A stretch of DNA of 64,000 bases from positions 62,001 through 126,000 of the forward strand of contig DATALQ010000022.1 in the NCBI GenBank assembly GCA_036260935.1, written 5' to 3'. Below are positions 25,257 through 34,286 of the stretch, piece by piece; the first letter of the stretch is position 1, and each line of letters begins with the position of its first letter. Both the position numbers and the translations under genes were made by a program. The notes below the pieces were generated by a model that saw nothing but the letters and a program-made list of their open reading frames with translations, was not told the DNA's origin and searched no databases. This stretch comes from JAEYOM01 sp036260935 (GTDB taxonomy: Bacteria; Bacillota; Clostridia; Acetivibrionales; DTU013).

Positions 25257-27602
25257 CTACATTTCCCTGAATTGTCCGGGGGCGACACCGACATACTTCT
25301 TGAAGGTCTTGCTGAAGCTGTTCGCATTCATGTACCCGACAGCTTCTGCCACCTGTGCGATAGTCATGGAAGACGAGTTAAGAAGTTCCTTTGCCTTTTC
25401 CAGCCTGTATTCATTAATAAAATCAACAAAATTCATTCCCGAAATTTCTTTAAATATGAAACTCAGGTAAGACGGAGACAGACCGACAACCTCCGCTACC
25501 TTTTCCAGAGATAGCTCCTTATTATAATTTTCCGCTACAAATGCATGTATTTTCTCATATATCTTTGTATTCTGGTTGTTTTTACGTTCACCGGCGTATA
25601 GAGCAATGGATTTGAAAATAAGATAGATATAGCTCTTTTTTTCCTCCACTACCTCTTTGGCCGACATGTTGGCATAAAAATCAAGTCCCTCTCCGAATAT
25701 TTTTTCAATGGTAGCCTGCATTTCGTAAATTGACCTGATTGCAGTACCAACCAGAGCTCTGAACAAATTGTCGATCATCTCGGGCGCCATGGACCGCTTG
25801 GTGAGATTATCCTCAAAAATCTGCAGCAGGATTTGGTTCGCAGCAGCAATGTCTCCGGATTTCAGAATAGTTACCAGCTGTTTCTCCTTTTCCATGGAGT
25901 ATTCATAGGTGTTTCCGGTAATACCCTTGACCTCATCAATGTAAATAACGGTGTTTTGCCCCTTGACTATCTTGTATTTCAGCGCATGCAATGCTTCGAT
26001 AAAGGACATGGAGCATTCCTCCATACTGCTGTAGTGCCGTCCTACACCGATTGTAAAAGTCAGGTCATGATTATACTTGAAATAATCCCTTACTTTGCTC
26101 AAGTATCCATTGATCCCTTCAGATTCGTAAAAGCTTTCTTCAGCATTTATTATCGAAACCAGGGTGCCCTCGTCTTTTGCCAGAGAATAGCATCTGACGT
26201 TTCCATTCAGAGTTTCTCCGGCAATATCATCCATTTTCTGAACCAGATTCAAATTCAATCTCCTATGCAGGTTCGATGTCTTTGTTTCGTATTCGTCTAT
26301 TTCAAATACGATGATCTGAAAGAGCGGGAAAGGCATAACGATCCCTATATCGCTTCCAATTTCCCTGTAACGTTCCTGTGTGACCCTGCCATCAGTTATA
26401 TCATTTAAAAACTTCTCTCTCAGTATAGGGTTACTTTTGTTAAAGGAATCCCGTAGGCTTTCATTCTCTTTGTACACATAGTTAATGATCCAATTGATGA
26501 ATTTCAACTCATCCTTGCTGCCCGCTTTCTGTTTATCCAGCTTTTTATTGCTGATGATGCTTATATAATTCAAAATATCGTTAATGGGACGGTAAAGGCG
26601 TTTCACCAGTAAATATGCCAGTATTACGCTTAAAATCATACTTAACAGAGCTACCATCAGAGTTACATTCCGGATATTGTTCGCTTTCCGGGAAATGTAC
26701 CCTGTAGGTGTGACAGAAATATAGGTCCAGTCATTTGCTTCCGACTTAATATATTGAACAGTAAAAGGTTTCCCGGCAAATTTTGTATCAAAAGTACCTT
26801 TTTCGGCATTCATACTGGCTATTTCACTGTCCAGTACGGACCTGGCCGACTTTTGCTCATTGTTTTCCGGATACGCTTTCTCATTGGTAAATATCAAATT
26901 TTTATGGGAATCGACAATATAGTTGAATACTACCTTTCCTTCCGTCGCTCCCATTATCTTGTAGAAAAACTGTTCGTTCAAATTAACGACAAAGGTGCCT
27001 TTCGGCCTTAGATCATTTACAGGCAATGACTTGATGAACACAACAACAGGTATCCTGGTGAAATCGTATTCCACCTCCTGTCTTCCGGCAGAACCGAAAT
27101 TGGAATATTCATTGGATATCTTGTCCCAATCTATGCCTGAGTAGTATTTGCAGACTTTGCTGAAAAACAGCTGGGAATCGTACTTGCCTTCAGTTCCCAG
27201 TACAATATCCGATTTGTTGAAATATACCCAAAGGTTTGCTATATAGTCATTGTTTACTTTTATTGAATTCAAGTATGAAATAATGTCGCGGTACAATTCA
27301 GCTTCGTTATAGGTATCCTCACGGGAAATATAAAGAGCCTTAATCAGCCTCTGATCCATGGCTGCCTGCATCGCACTGCTTTTAATCGATTTTATCTCGC
27401 TGTCGATGCTTTCCTGCGCCTGTTCCAGAACAAGGATATTGTTGCCCTTCACTTCATTGATCATCATGTTTGTAGAGTTCCAATAGGATATATAGGCTAC
27501 TATCAGCACAGAAGCCAGAACAAGACTCATAATGGAAAAAAATATCCGTATAAAAATACTGTTCAATTTAAAACTGGTAATGCTTTGTGGTAAAAACCCC
27601 AT
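25257..27602 (-). CDS. Membrane-bound AraC-family sensor regulator
   Basis: A 781-residue one-component regulator. A transmembrane span at residues ~18-43 and another at ~315-337 bracket a ~270-residue extracellular sensor. A HAMP-like segment, a ~300-residue central cytosolic domain and an AraC HTH at the C-terminus follow (KVAEVVGLSPSYLSFIFKE and VAEAVGYMNANSFSKTFKKY). Relatives detect oligosaccharides outside the cell and activate adjacent transport and hydrolase genes, so this one probably controls the operon below it. The ATG at 27602 follows GTGGGGG by five bases. Confidence 0.92.
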   Translation of the reverse strand: MGFLPQSITSFKLNSIFIRIFFSIMSLVLASVLIVAYISYWNSTNMMINEVKGNNILVLEQAQESIDSEIKSIKSSAMQAAMDQRLIKALYISREDTYNEAELYRDIISYLNSIKVNNDYIANLWVYFNKSDIVLGTEGKYDSQLFFSKVCKYYSGIDWDKISNEYSNFGSAGRQEVEYDFTRIPVVVFIKSLPVNDLRPKGTFVVNLNEQFFYKIMGATEGKVVFNYIVDSHKNLIFTNEKAYPENNEQKSARSVLDSEIASMNAEKGTFDTKFAGKPFTVQYIKSEANDWTYISVTPTGYISRKANNIRNVTLMVALLSMILSVILAYLLVKRLYRPINDILNYISIISNKKLDKQKAGSKDELKFINWIINYVYKENESLRDSFNKSNPILREKFLNDITDGRVTQERYREIGSDIGIVMPFPLFQIIVFEIDEYETKTSNLHRRLNLNLVQKMDDIAGETLNGNVRCYSLAKDEGTLVSIINAEESFYESEGINGYLSKVRDYFKYNHDLTFTIGVGRHYSSMEECSMSFIEALHALKYKIVKGQNTVIYIDEVKGITGNTYEYSMEKEKQLVTILKSGDIAAANQILLQIFEDNLTKRSMAPEMIDNLFRALVGTAIRSIYEMQATIEKIFGEGLDFYANMSAKEVVEEKKSYIYLIFKSIALYAGERKNNQNTKIYEKIHAFVAENYNKELSLEKVAEVVGLSPSYLSFIFKEISGMNFVDFINEYRLEKAKELLNSSSMTIAQVAEAVGYMNANSFSKTFKKYVGVAPGQFREM

Positions 27603-27867
27603 AAAAACCCCCACAACTTTTTTGCATAAAGATCCTGATCGCCTTTTCCCATTATAGACTCCGGATTCTATAGTTTTAACCGGAAATGAAAGGCAGCTGA
27701 TATAAGCCTTTATATGCTGCCGTATTAACCGTGGGGAAAATTAGCCAAACATTTGCCAATAGAAAAACCCGGTTTTATTACCGAATCCAATTATAACAGA
27801 CACGTCTCCGCAGGGTCCAGAAGTATATACATATCGATCACCTGCCATATTCTGCTTGCCGAATGTA
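27603..27867 (-). promoter_or_regulatory. Leader region of the AraC sensor gene with a hairpin
   Basis: Apart from the terminator beyond it, this stretch holds one clear structure. A hairpin at 27692-27721 has GGCAGC pairing with GCTGCC around an ATATAA/TTATAT inner stem. It probably lies in the untranslated leader. No promoter with two good boxes is apparent. Confidence 0.4.
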
Positions 27868-27905
27868 AATAAAAACAGCTGCCCCACTGGATATGGGACA
27901 GCTGA
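27868..27905 (-). terminator. Terminator of the GH18 gene
   Basis: Read on the minus strand, CAGCTGTCCCA pairs with TGGGGCAGCTG (one wobble or mismatch) and TTTTTATTT follows. Confidence 0.85.
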
Positions 27906-27940
27906 GTCCTCAGTATAGTTTCGGATTTTCTCGGGATCGT

Positions 27941-29314
27941 TTATCTATTGAACTTCGAATTTATCATACTCCAGTACGCGGAATCTTCCAGTCCGAGCCT
28001 CCAGATACCGACGCCCAGTAAACTGTTCTGATTTGCAAGATCGCACTTATAGCCGATGCTGCTGGAGTTTTCAAACCAGATAGTATGCTGCGCTCCATTT
28101 GTATCCGTATACGAATAGTACGGGGATTCAGATGCCGCATCCCATTGCACCGAACCACCGTAGGTCGAAACCAGATTGTCTATCTGATTCAGCGAAAGAG
28201 CCTTGTTGCCGGCGCTCGACCAGTCGTAGCCATAGGCGGCAAGACCAAGAAGTATCTTGCTTGCAGGAATAACGGATTTTGCATAATTTACGACATTGGT
28301 CACCCAGCCTAACGATGCCACGGGTCCTGCAGACGTCCAGGTACCGTGCTCGTCGTAGGTCATGATAACTATCTCGTCCGCTGTTTTACCGAGCGCCGCG
28401 TAATCATATGCGCCGCTCCACGAATTTGTCGCAGAGTCGCTGGTCTTTGCCGGAACAGATATGGTTGTAAGATATCCGAGAGGCGACAGCGTATTTTTGA
28501 TATCGGCTATGAATTGGGTGTAATAAGCCCGGTCCGAATAAGGAACGCTTTCAAGATCGATGTTGACACCTTTATAGCCATTTGCCCCGATCACGTTGAC
28601 AAGATTGTTTATAAAAGCCTGTCTGTTCGTTGAACTCTCCAATAAAGACTTAGCAATCGAGCTGTCAAAATTATTACTGATCAGAATCAGGGGTTTGATA
28701 CCGCTGTTGTTGGCGTAGCCGACCTGATCGGCAGGCGCAGTGCCCGATATTTTACCGTAGCCGTCTGTCGAGTAGTTGGCAGTCGCGATCTGATCTATCG
28801 ATTTTGTATTATTGACAATGGAATTGTATGAGGTTACATCAGTCGAGTAGTTTTTTACCGTATAACCCAGAACAACCTTCGACGATGAAGTCGGCGGCGG
28901 TGTTGGGGTCGAATTTATTACAGGACCCACAGCCGTGCTTTGTACAGAAGTCCCCTTGCTCGGCGAACCCCAGGCTGCCACCGGCGTCACTTGAAATCTG
29001 ATGTAGCGTCCTGCGTCATTGGCGGTCAGGGTATAAGTCTTCGAAACTGCACCGCTTATAGGATAGTAGGTACCTGTTGAAGAAGCGGAATAAAGCCACT
29101 GATAAACAGATGTGCCCTGTGGAACACCGCTGGCATCATAGTATGTATAGTTTCCGGTCAGTGTTTGTCCAACGGAAGGCGACCCGCTAACATTTACATT
29201 TGTTGCTGTCGGCGCAGTGTAGGTCTTCTTTGCCGCATAAACAGGAACCACAAGCATGGAAAAGGCAAGTAACAAGGATAAAGCAAAAATAGCACGAGAC
29301 CTGAATTTGATCAT
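27941..29314 (-). CDS. Secreted GH18 glycosidase with N-terminal Ig-like module
   Basis: A 457-residue exported protein. A signal peptide ends near VPVYAA (residue ~28). Residues ~35-135 are an Ig-like surface module with the pattern GSPSVGQTLTGNYTYYDASG and YTLTANDAGRYIRFQV. A Pro/Thr/Ser linker leads to a GH18 barrel at ~147-457. The catalytic segment is YKGVNIDLESV with Glu255; only one of the leading Asp residues of DxxDxDxE is kept, as in SleL/YaaH-type enzymes that cleave spore-cortex or peptidoglycan N-acetylglucosamine bonds. A LysM domain, usual in those enzymes, is missing. The gene is monocistronic. Confidence 0.87.
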   Translation of the reverse strand: MIKFRSRAIFALSLLLAFSMLVVPVYAAKKTYTAPTATNVNVSGSPSVGQTLTGNYTYYDASGVPQGTSVYQWLYSASSTGTYYPISGAVSKTYTLTANDAGRYIRFQVTPVAAWGSPSKGTSVQSTAVGPVINSTPTPPPTSSSKVVLGYTVKNYSTDVTSYNSIVNNTKSIDQIATANYSTDGYGKISGTAPADQVGYANNSGIKPLILISNNFDSSIAKSLLESSTNRQAFINNLVNVIGANGYKGVNIDLESVPYSDRAYYTQFIADIKNTLSPLGYLTTISVPAKTSDSATNSWSGAYDYAALGKTADEIVIMTYDEHGTWTSAGPVASLGWVTNVVNYAKSVIPASKILLGLAAYGYDWSSAGNKALSLNQIDNLVSTYGGSVQWDAASESPYYSYTDTNGAQHTIWFENSSSIGYKCDLANQNSLLGVGIWRLGLEDSAYWSMINSKFNR

Positions 29315-29436
29315 GTTTTGACCCCCTTTATAATTCCATTGTAACTAATTATGTAAACCTATACAATAATGATTTGGGCCTATTGGCTATGGTAATTTAA
29401 ACCTGCCTTTTTCTGGCCCCTTATCCTCCACATACT

Positions 29437-29464
29437 AAAAAAGCCGCATGATATGCGGCTTTTA
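29437..29464 (-). terminator. Terminator of udk
   Basis: AAAAGCCGCAT-GAT-ATGCGGCTTTT is a nearly perfect stem with runs of A and T at both ends, 18 bases after the udk stop. Confidence 0.85.
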
Positions 29465-29481
29465 ACTTTAATCGTGAGCTT

Positions 29482-30108
29482 CTAATTTTCCCAATTATCC
29501 AGTATGCTTTTTATTCTGTCCACCAGCATGGAAAAAGCTACATTGTTCATTCCGCCCTCGGGAATGATGACATCCGCCCTTTTCTTGCTTGGTTCGATGA
29601 ATGCCTCATGCATCGGTTTGACCGTATTCAGGTACTGGTTGACCACCGAATCCGGGTTCCTGCCTCTTTCGTGGATATCCCTCATAAGCCTTCTGGCGAA
29701 CCTGATATCGGAATCAGTATCGACAAACACCTTGATGTCCATTAGTTCGGCAAGCTGAGGGTTCTCGAAAATAAGAATGCCCTCAAGTATGATGACCCGT
29801 TTAGGTTCTTCCCTTACGGTTTCGTCAAGTCTCCTGTATTCGACAAAGGAATATGTCGGCCTCTCGATGGGCTGAAACCGTTTAAGCTGCTTAAGCTGTT
29901 CTATAAGCAGCTTCGAATCGAATGCGTCGGGATGGTCGAAATTCTGTACTTTTCTTTCTTCATATTCAAGGTTGTCAAAAGAATTGTAATAGAAATCCTG
30001 GCAAAGCAGGACTACATCTTCACCGAAGGCATTTTTCAATCTCCTTGCAAGAGTGGTCTTGCCCGAGCCCGTGCCCCCGGCTATTCCAATAAGTACGGCA
30101 TTTTTCAT
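29482..30108 (-). CDS. udk: Uridine/cytidine kinase
   Basis: Phosphorylates uridine and cytidine to their monophosphates in pyrimidine salvage; cytosolic. The 208 residues match the family length. Motifs: P-loop GIAGGTGSGKTT (residues 8-19), CQDFYYNSFDNLEYEER, NFDHPDAFD, RPTYSFVEYRR and ILEGILIFENPQL, and the lid arginines in DIRFARRLMRD. The gene stands alone between two glycosidase genes. The ATG has a GGAGAAGAG site upstream. Confidence 0.96.
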   Translation of the reverse strand: MKNAVLIGIAGGTGSGKTTLARRLKNAFGEDVVLLCQDFYYNSFDNLEYEERKVQNFDHPDAFDSKLLIEQLKQLKRFQPIERPTYSFVEYRRLDETVREEPKRVIILEGILIFENPQLAELMDIKVFVDTDSDIRFARRLMRDIHERGRNPDSVVNQYLNTVKPMHEAFIEPSKKRADVIIPEGGMNNVAFSMLVDRIKSILDNWEN

Positions 30109-30220
30109 GTCTCTTCTCCGAACACTGCTTAATGTTTTTCTGCCATGATTATACCATTGTTCTTTATCTCCCTCAAGGAAGGCTTTACTTCACTGTGGGC
30201 CGTATCTGGCATCGGACGTC

Positions 30221-30252
30221 AAAGGACCCGCCGGAAAAACGACGGGTCCTGG
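30221..30252 (-). terminator. Terminator of the GH5 gene
   Basis: AGGACCCG pairs with CGGGTCCT over a 12-base loop, 15 bases after the stop at 30267. The minus-strand T-run is short (TTTG). Confidence 0.65.
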
Positions 30253-30266
30253 CTTTTATGTAGTTG

Positions 30267-32624
30267 TTATTTTGTCTTGCTGAATTGCACGTTGTCTATC
30301 GCCATGCTGCCGGAATAATCGCTCTGCACGTCCCCGACAATGATGACGATATCCCGGAGCGAAGTATCCTTGGCCAGCATCTTGTTGTCGTTGATCTTGT
30401 CGAGATCGAAAGCTGCCTTGAAGCAATACTTGCCGTCGGATGTCTTCTTCAGTTCGGACAGCCCGGCAAGGTCGATATCGCAGGTCTCTGCTGCCTGTGC
30501 CCAGTAGCTGAGCGTCGGCGGTGCAAAGGCCAGGTTTATGGAAAGCGAACCCTTGGTCGCACGCTTTGGATCGAGGTAAAAATCAAAGATAAGGTACTTC
30601 GAATCCCCACGGGTTGCATTGATATCCGGAAGCTTGAGTCTTGGAGCGGTTACCCAGCCGTCGGTAGGCTTGGCCTCGGGGTAAGCTGCTTCCCAGGTAA
30701 GCGCGTTGGAGCCGTTGATTTGCTGGATCGTCAGCGCTGTCTTGACGCCGGAGGGATCGTCCCAGAGCCAACCCTGGCGTGTCTTGTCTTCGAAGTCCGA
30801 GGGCAGTACGGCCTTCCCCAGCGGGTCATGCTTGACAGGAGCCTCCGCTACTGCACGGTTCCCGGATACCTTTATATTGTCTATCGAAATAACATCCGAA
30901 TTCTCCGCACCTACGAAGAGTATCATATTTGTCAGCTTGCTGTCGGCAGCATCCTTTGCTATGGCTTTCAGGTTGGATGCGGCGTCCGCTGTCAACGTCA
31001 TTACAGCCTTGTAGGTACCATCCTCCTGCTGGGTAAAATCGGCAGGTTTGACCTGGATAGCCCGCTTCGGGTTCGTCCAGCCGTGTTTCTCGCTCTGGGG
31101 CACGGCGGCAATCGAGACGGTGTCCGGTTTGGCCGCTATGATGTCGATTGTGAGCTTCTCCGCTCCCAATACGTCGACACTGATCCCCGCAGTATCCGCT
31201 GAAAGCCTTGCGTTCGCCCAGTAATTGGTTTCTGTAATATCCTTGCTCGTCGAAAGGCCGGATATCTGAAGAGCCTTGCCGACATTTTTAAGCTTGATGT
31301 CCTTTTTTGGGCTGTCGAGGTTTATATCGAAGCCCTGCACAGTACCGTCGTCGAAATTGAAAACAGTCTCTTCAAAGAGCTTTTTCGGCGTGCGGTCGAT
31401 AGGCTTATACTCCTGTCCGAGAATACGGGTTTTGACATATTCGCCTGAGATGCTCATTTCACTGGTTTCCCACTTCTTGTCGGAGCCGGGATCAAGGCTG
31501 GTAGCCGGCTGCCTGTTCAGCTCGAAGGGCAGGAAGGCCGCCGAGGTCTCACCCTTGTTCGCCAAAGACCAATCGCACCAGCTGATGTTGTTCGCATTGA
31601 GGAAGCCGAGCCACTGGTCGGCCTCGGTGAGATAAGGACCATTGTTGCCGGTCGCCTCACTGGTGCCCCACTCTGTAGCGAATATTGCAACACCGTGCTT
31701 CAATGCGTACCTGACATTGCTCATTACGTTGGATCTGTCTGTATCATCAGCAGAATATTTATGAGTGCCTGTATAGAAATGGACCGTATAAGCAATATTC
31801 GGGTCATTTATCGGATCGTCCGATGCAAGATCGGCACGCTGGCTCCAGTTCGGGCTGCCAATTATGATAAGGTTCCTGCTGCCCCCATCGCGCAGCATTT
31901 TTATTATAGGCTCAGCATAGGCCTTGACCTTCTTCCAGCCGGCTGCGTCGTTGGTCACGCCCGGATTGTTGCCACTTGGCTCATTGGCCAGTTCATATAT
32001 CAAATGAAAGTCATTTTTATATTTTTCGGATATTTCCTTGAAGAAATCATAGGCGCCACTGTAAATTTTGTCATTGGGATCGCCTGGTGTAAGAACATGC
32101 CAGTCTGCTATAACGTACATATCGTTTTTTATGGCCAGGTCGATACCTTCGATGACCTTCTGCTTGAGAGCGGGATTGGTAGCGTAGCCGTTCTCGCCGA
32201 CATACAGGGCGAGGCGGATAACATTGGCACCCCAATCATTGGAGAGAGCTGCGAAAGCATTGTCATTGAGTATCTCGGGAAACCATTGCAGTCCGTGAGT
32301 ACCCATACCTCGCAGCTGTATGGGATTGCCGTCCTTATCGCAAAGAGTTTTAATTCCGTTTTTGTCCAGTATCTGGAGCGCACCTGCGGCTGACGGCTTT
32401 TTAACGTTGGCATTGCCAAGGAGGCTGGAAGCTTCCTGCTCTGCCGATGCCAGCGAGAACGGTGCTGCAGCTGCCGTTCCGGTTGCTGCTGCGGTTGTTG
32501 TCGAGGCAGTTGTTGCCGCGGTGGGCTTGTCTGTATTTGCAGAGGAGCATGCTGTTACAACGGTCGTCAGAATCGCTGCGGCAGTGATGACTGCGAGAAA
32601 ACGTCTGGTCATGCCCAGTTTCAT
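30267..32624 (-). CDS. Surface lipoprotein endoglucanase: GH5 with two CBM17/28-like modules
   Basis: A 785-residue secreted protein. A twin-Arg-like start (MTRRFLAV) and a lipobox VVTAC (Cys26) suggest lipid anchoring. A Thr/Ala linker leads to a GH5 barrel (~90-360) with acid/base Glu215 (YELANEPSG) and nucleophile Glu318 (FATEWG), the pattern of subfamily GH5_2 cellulases. Two beta-sandwich modules follow (~410-590 and ~600-785), each ending in a segment of the type ISIDNIKVSG / MAIDNVQFS, as in tandem CBM17/CBM28 enzymes that bind amorphous cellulose. No dockerin or SLH domain is present. The ATG at 32624 has AAGGAGGTG six bases before it. The likely substrate is cellulose or mixed-linkage glucan. 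Confidence 0.9.
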   Translation of the reverse strand: MKLGMTRRFLAVITAAAILTTVVTACSSANTDKPTAATTASTTTAAATGTAAAAPFSLASAEQEASSLLGNANVKKPSAAGALQILDKNGIKTLCDKDGNPIQLRGMGTHGLQWFPEILNDNAFAALSNDWGANVIRLALYVGENGYATNPALKQKVIEGIDLAIKNDMYVIADWHVLTPGDPNDKIYSGAYDFFKEISEKYKNDFHLIYELANEPSGNNPGVTNDAAGWKKVKAYAEPIIKMLRDGGSRNLIIIGSPNWSQRADLASDDPINDPNIAYTVHFYTGTHKYSADDTDRSNVMSNVRYALKHGVAIFATEWGTSEATGNNGPYLTEADQWLGFLNANNISWCDWSLANKGETSAAFLPFELNRQPATSLDPGSDKKWETSEMSISGEYVKTRILGQEYKPIDRTPKKLFEETVFNFDDGTVQGFDINLDSPKKDIKLKNVGKALQISGLSTSKDITETNYWANARLSADTAGISVDVLGAEKLTIDIIAAKPDTVSIAAVPQSEKHGWTNPKRAIQVKPADFTQQEDGTYKAVMTLTADAASNLKAIAKDAADSKLTNMILFVGAENSDVISIDNIKVSGNRAVAEAPVKHDPLGKAVLPSDFEDKTRQGWLWDDPSGVKTALTIQQINGSNALTWEAAYPEAKPTDGWVTAPRLKLPDINATRGDSKYLIFDFYLDPKRATKGSLSINLAFAPPTLSYWAQAAETCDIDLAGLSELKKTSDGKYCFKAAFDLDKINDNKMLAKDTSLRDIVIIVGDVQSDYSGSMAIDNVQFSKTK

Positions 32625-32889
32625 TTTCGACACCTCCTTGAATCTATATGCTGCTTTCAGTAGTTTTCTTTGGTGGTATTGTCTTTTTTTATGCCGGTTT
32701 TCAAGACGCGATCAGCTATTTTATGAATAGTGGAAATCATGGATGTTTTTAGGCCTACTAGATTATACCATATAAGCTTTTTATACACAATAAATAATGC
32801 CTTCGCACGCAAGTCACACATTTTAGTCTTGCAAAAGCTCATATGCGAATATATAATTTATTTAACAATAAACGGTATAATATGGTAGC

Positions 32890-32908
32890 ATGGTAGAACG
32901 GAAGTATG
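32890..32908 (+). repeat. Upstream copy of 19-bp direct repeat ATGGTAGnnCGGnAGTATG
   Basis: This copy reads ATGGTAGAACGGAAGTATG. It begins nine bases after the TATAAT at 32876, so it would overlap the transcription start. A partial ATGGTAG also lies just upstream at 32882. Its placement suits an operator. Confidence 0.45.
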
Positions 32909-33022
32909 GCAGACTATTACAAAATATCGATATTATGCGGGAATATTTCCGCATATCCGGCACAGCATGCCTTTGCTCTCCTTTTACCAAAAACTGAAGT
33001 TCAGGTTGTTTTAGCCAGCAGA

Positions 33023-33041
33023 ATGGTAGTCCGGCAGTATG
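33023..33041 (+). repeat. Downstream copy of the 19-bp direct repeat
   Basis: This copy reads ATGGTAGTCCGGCAGTATG and shares 16 of 19 bases with the copy 133 bases upstream. It ends shortly before the ribosome site of the GHMP gene. Confidence 0.45.
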
Positions 33042-33065
33042 CTAAAATTCAAAGGAGGGGTCAAA

Positions 33066-34286
33066 ATGTCTGAAATTGCATTATCACAGCTTCCTGCAAA
33101 GCAAAAGATCACCATCAATATCAACGGCAGTCTGATCGACCGTGTCACGACAGTATTGGAAGAATTTGAACCGGGCCAGGAGGAGTTCATCATCCCGCTG
33201 GAAAAATTCGGAGTCGCTCCGAGAACGGTGGGCAGGGTAACGGAAAAAGAGGTCGATATTACAGTCCCCGCACGCCTGCATCCCACCGTGCTGGATATGA
33301 ACCGGTTCAATCTGAACCGCGCGGGCGGAGGAGGAATCGGGATCGCCATAGGCGTATATTTTCACGCTCACGTAAAATCGACAAAGAAACCCGATATCGT
33401 CGTCAAAGGGGAAAGAACGTTGATCATGGAGCATTTTGCCCATGTATTCAAAAAACTGACCAATTATTCCGGAGGTTTCGAAATCGAGCTCTACGACCAT
33501 AAAAGGCGGCATGTTGGCATGGGCTCAACCGCGGGTTCCATGTGCGCAGCGTGCATTGGTATAAACGAAGTACTCGGAAATCCTTTCACCGGCCGTGAAC
33601 TCAGAAGAATACTCGGATATCATTCCTGCGAAGAGAGCGCTACCGGAAACGGTTATCTGATTCCCGCGTTTGAAACGGGTATCGGCGCGATGGCGAGCGT
33701 GAACGGAGGCTTTGTGCTTGGCACCGATGATCTTGAACTGGTTTACAGGATAGATCTGCCGAATACGAAGGTAATAGTACTGATACCGGATGTCCCGAGT
33801 CTTTCCGACGAATTTACGGGAACCGAGACAGCCGCGGAATCCGAGGCGGAGCTCTTAATGAACAGAGGAAGGTATCTGGATAATATACAGGCAGGGGTTA
33901 AATCTCAGCTTGTACTGATGAATCTGCTGCCCGCAATGATCAAAAGGGACCTTAAGGCGATGGGCGACGCGATGTTCGATATCTCCTTCCTGGGTTCGAA
34001 GCGGGCGGAGTGCGAATCGCACGGTTCCTTCGGCGGACCGATATACAGTTACATCACTACCTTCAGGGAAATCGGTGCGGAAATTGCAGGTATGAGCTCC
34101 GTAGGACCCACAATCTTCGCATTGACCCAGAAGCAGGATGTATACGACAGGATTCTGAAATACCTGCGCTCCAAAAACATACCCGAAAGCCGCATTATTG
34201 AGACTTATGTCGACAACGTAGGCGGGAAATTGATTTATAACGGAGTAGAAAGGGCATTTCAAAGTGAAAGCTGGTTACAAGGTTAA
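33066..34286 (+). CDS. GHMP-superfamily protein related to beta-RFAP synthase
   Basis: A 406-residue cytosolic protein. Residues 68-77 read PARLHPTVLD followed by MNR and a Gly-rich GGGGIGIAIG, close to the PSRIH...LIDLNG and DGGIG segments of beta-ribofuranosylaminobenzene 5'-phosphate synthase (methanopterin pathway, uses PRPP). The GHMP phosphate loop is HVGMGSTAGS (149-158). The C-terminal part has the GHMP-like SSVGPTIFALT. A ~60-residue N-terminal extension is extra. It could be a PRPP-dependent synthase or a small-molecule kinase. The start at 33066 has AAAGGAGGGG upstream. The next gene begins 23 bases before its end, so the two are coupled. Confidence 0.8.
   Translation: MSEIALSQLPAKQKITININGSLIDRVTTVLEEFEPGQEEFIIPLEKFGVAPRTVGRVTEKEVDITVPARLHPTVLDMNRFNLNRAGGGGIGIAIGVYFHAHVKSTKKPDIVVKGERTLIMEHFAHVFKKLTNYSGGFEIELYDHKRRHVGMGSTAGSMCAACIGINEVLGNPFTGRELRRILGYHSCEESATGNGYLIPAFETGIGAMASVNGGFVLGTDDLELVYRIDLPNTKVIVLIPDVPSLSDEFTGTETAAESEAELLMNRGRYLDNIQAGVKSQLVLMNLLPAMIKRDLKAMGDAMFDISFLGSKRAECESHGSFGGPIYSYITTFREIGAEIAGMSSVGPTIFALTQKQDVYDRILKYLRSKNIPESRIIETYVDNVGGKLIYNGVERAFQSESWLQG

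Larger units (their letters stand above)
32625..33065. promoter_or_regulatory. Divergent control region between GH5 and the GHMP-TrpF cluster
   Basis: This 441-bp A+T-rich region should hold both promoters. A TATAAT at 32876-32881 could be the -10 of the plus-strand cluster. A duplicated 19-base motif (listed separately) lies at 32890 and 33023. Between the copies, TATGCGG / CCGCATA form a stem at 32934-32955. AAAGGAGGGG precedes the start at 33066. On the minus side I see only the strong ribosome site of GH5. Confidence 0.45.

Noticed and set aside
30264..31202. A 312-codon plus-strand frame opposite the GH5 gene
   Set aside because: It is the antisense of a confident GH5 lipoprotein with catalytic motifs; it has no ribosome site and no family features.
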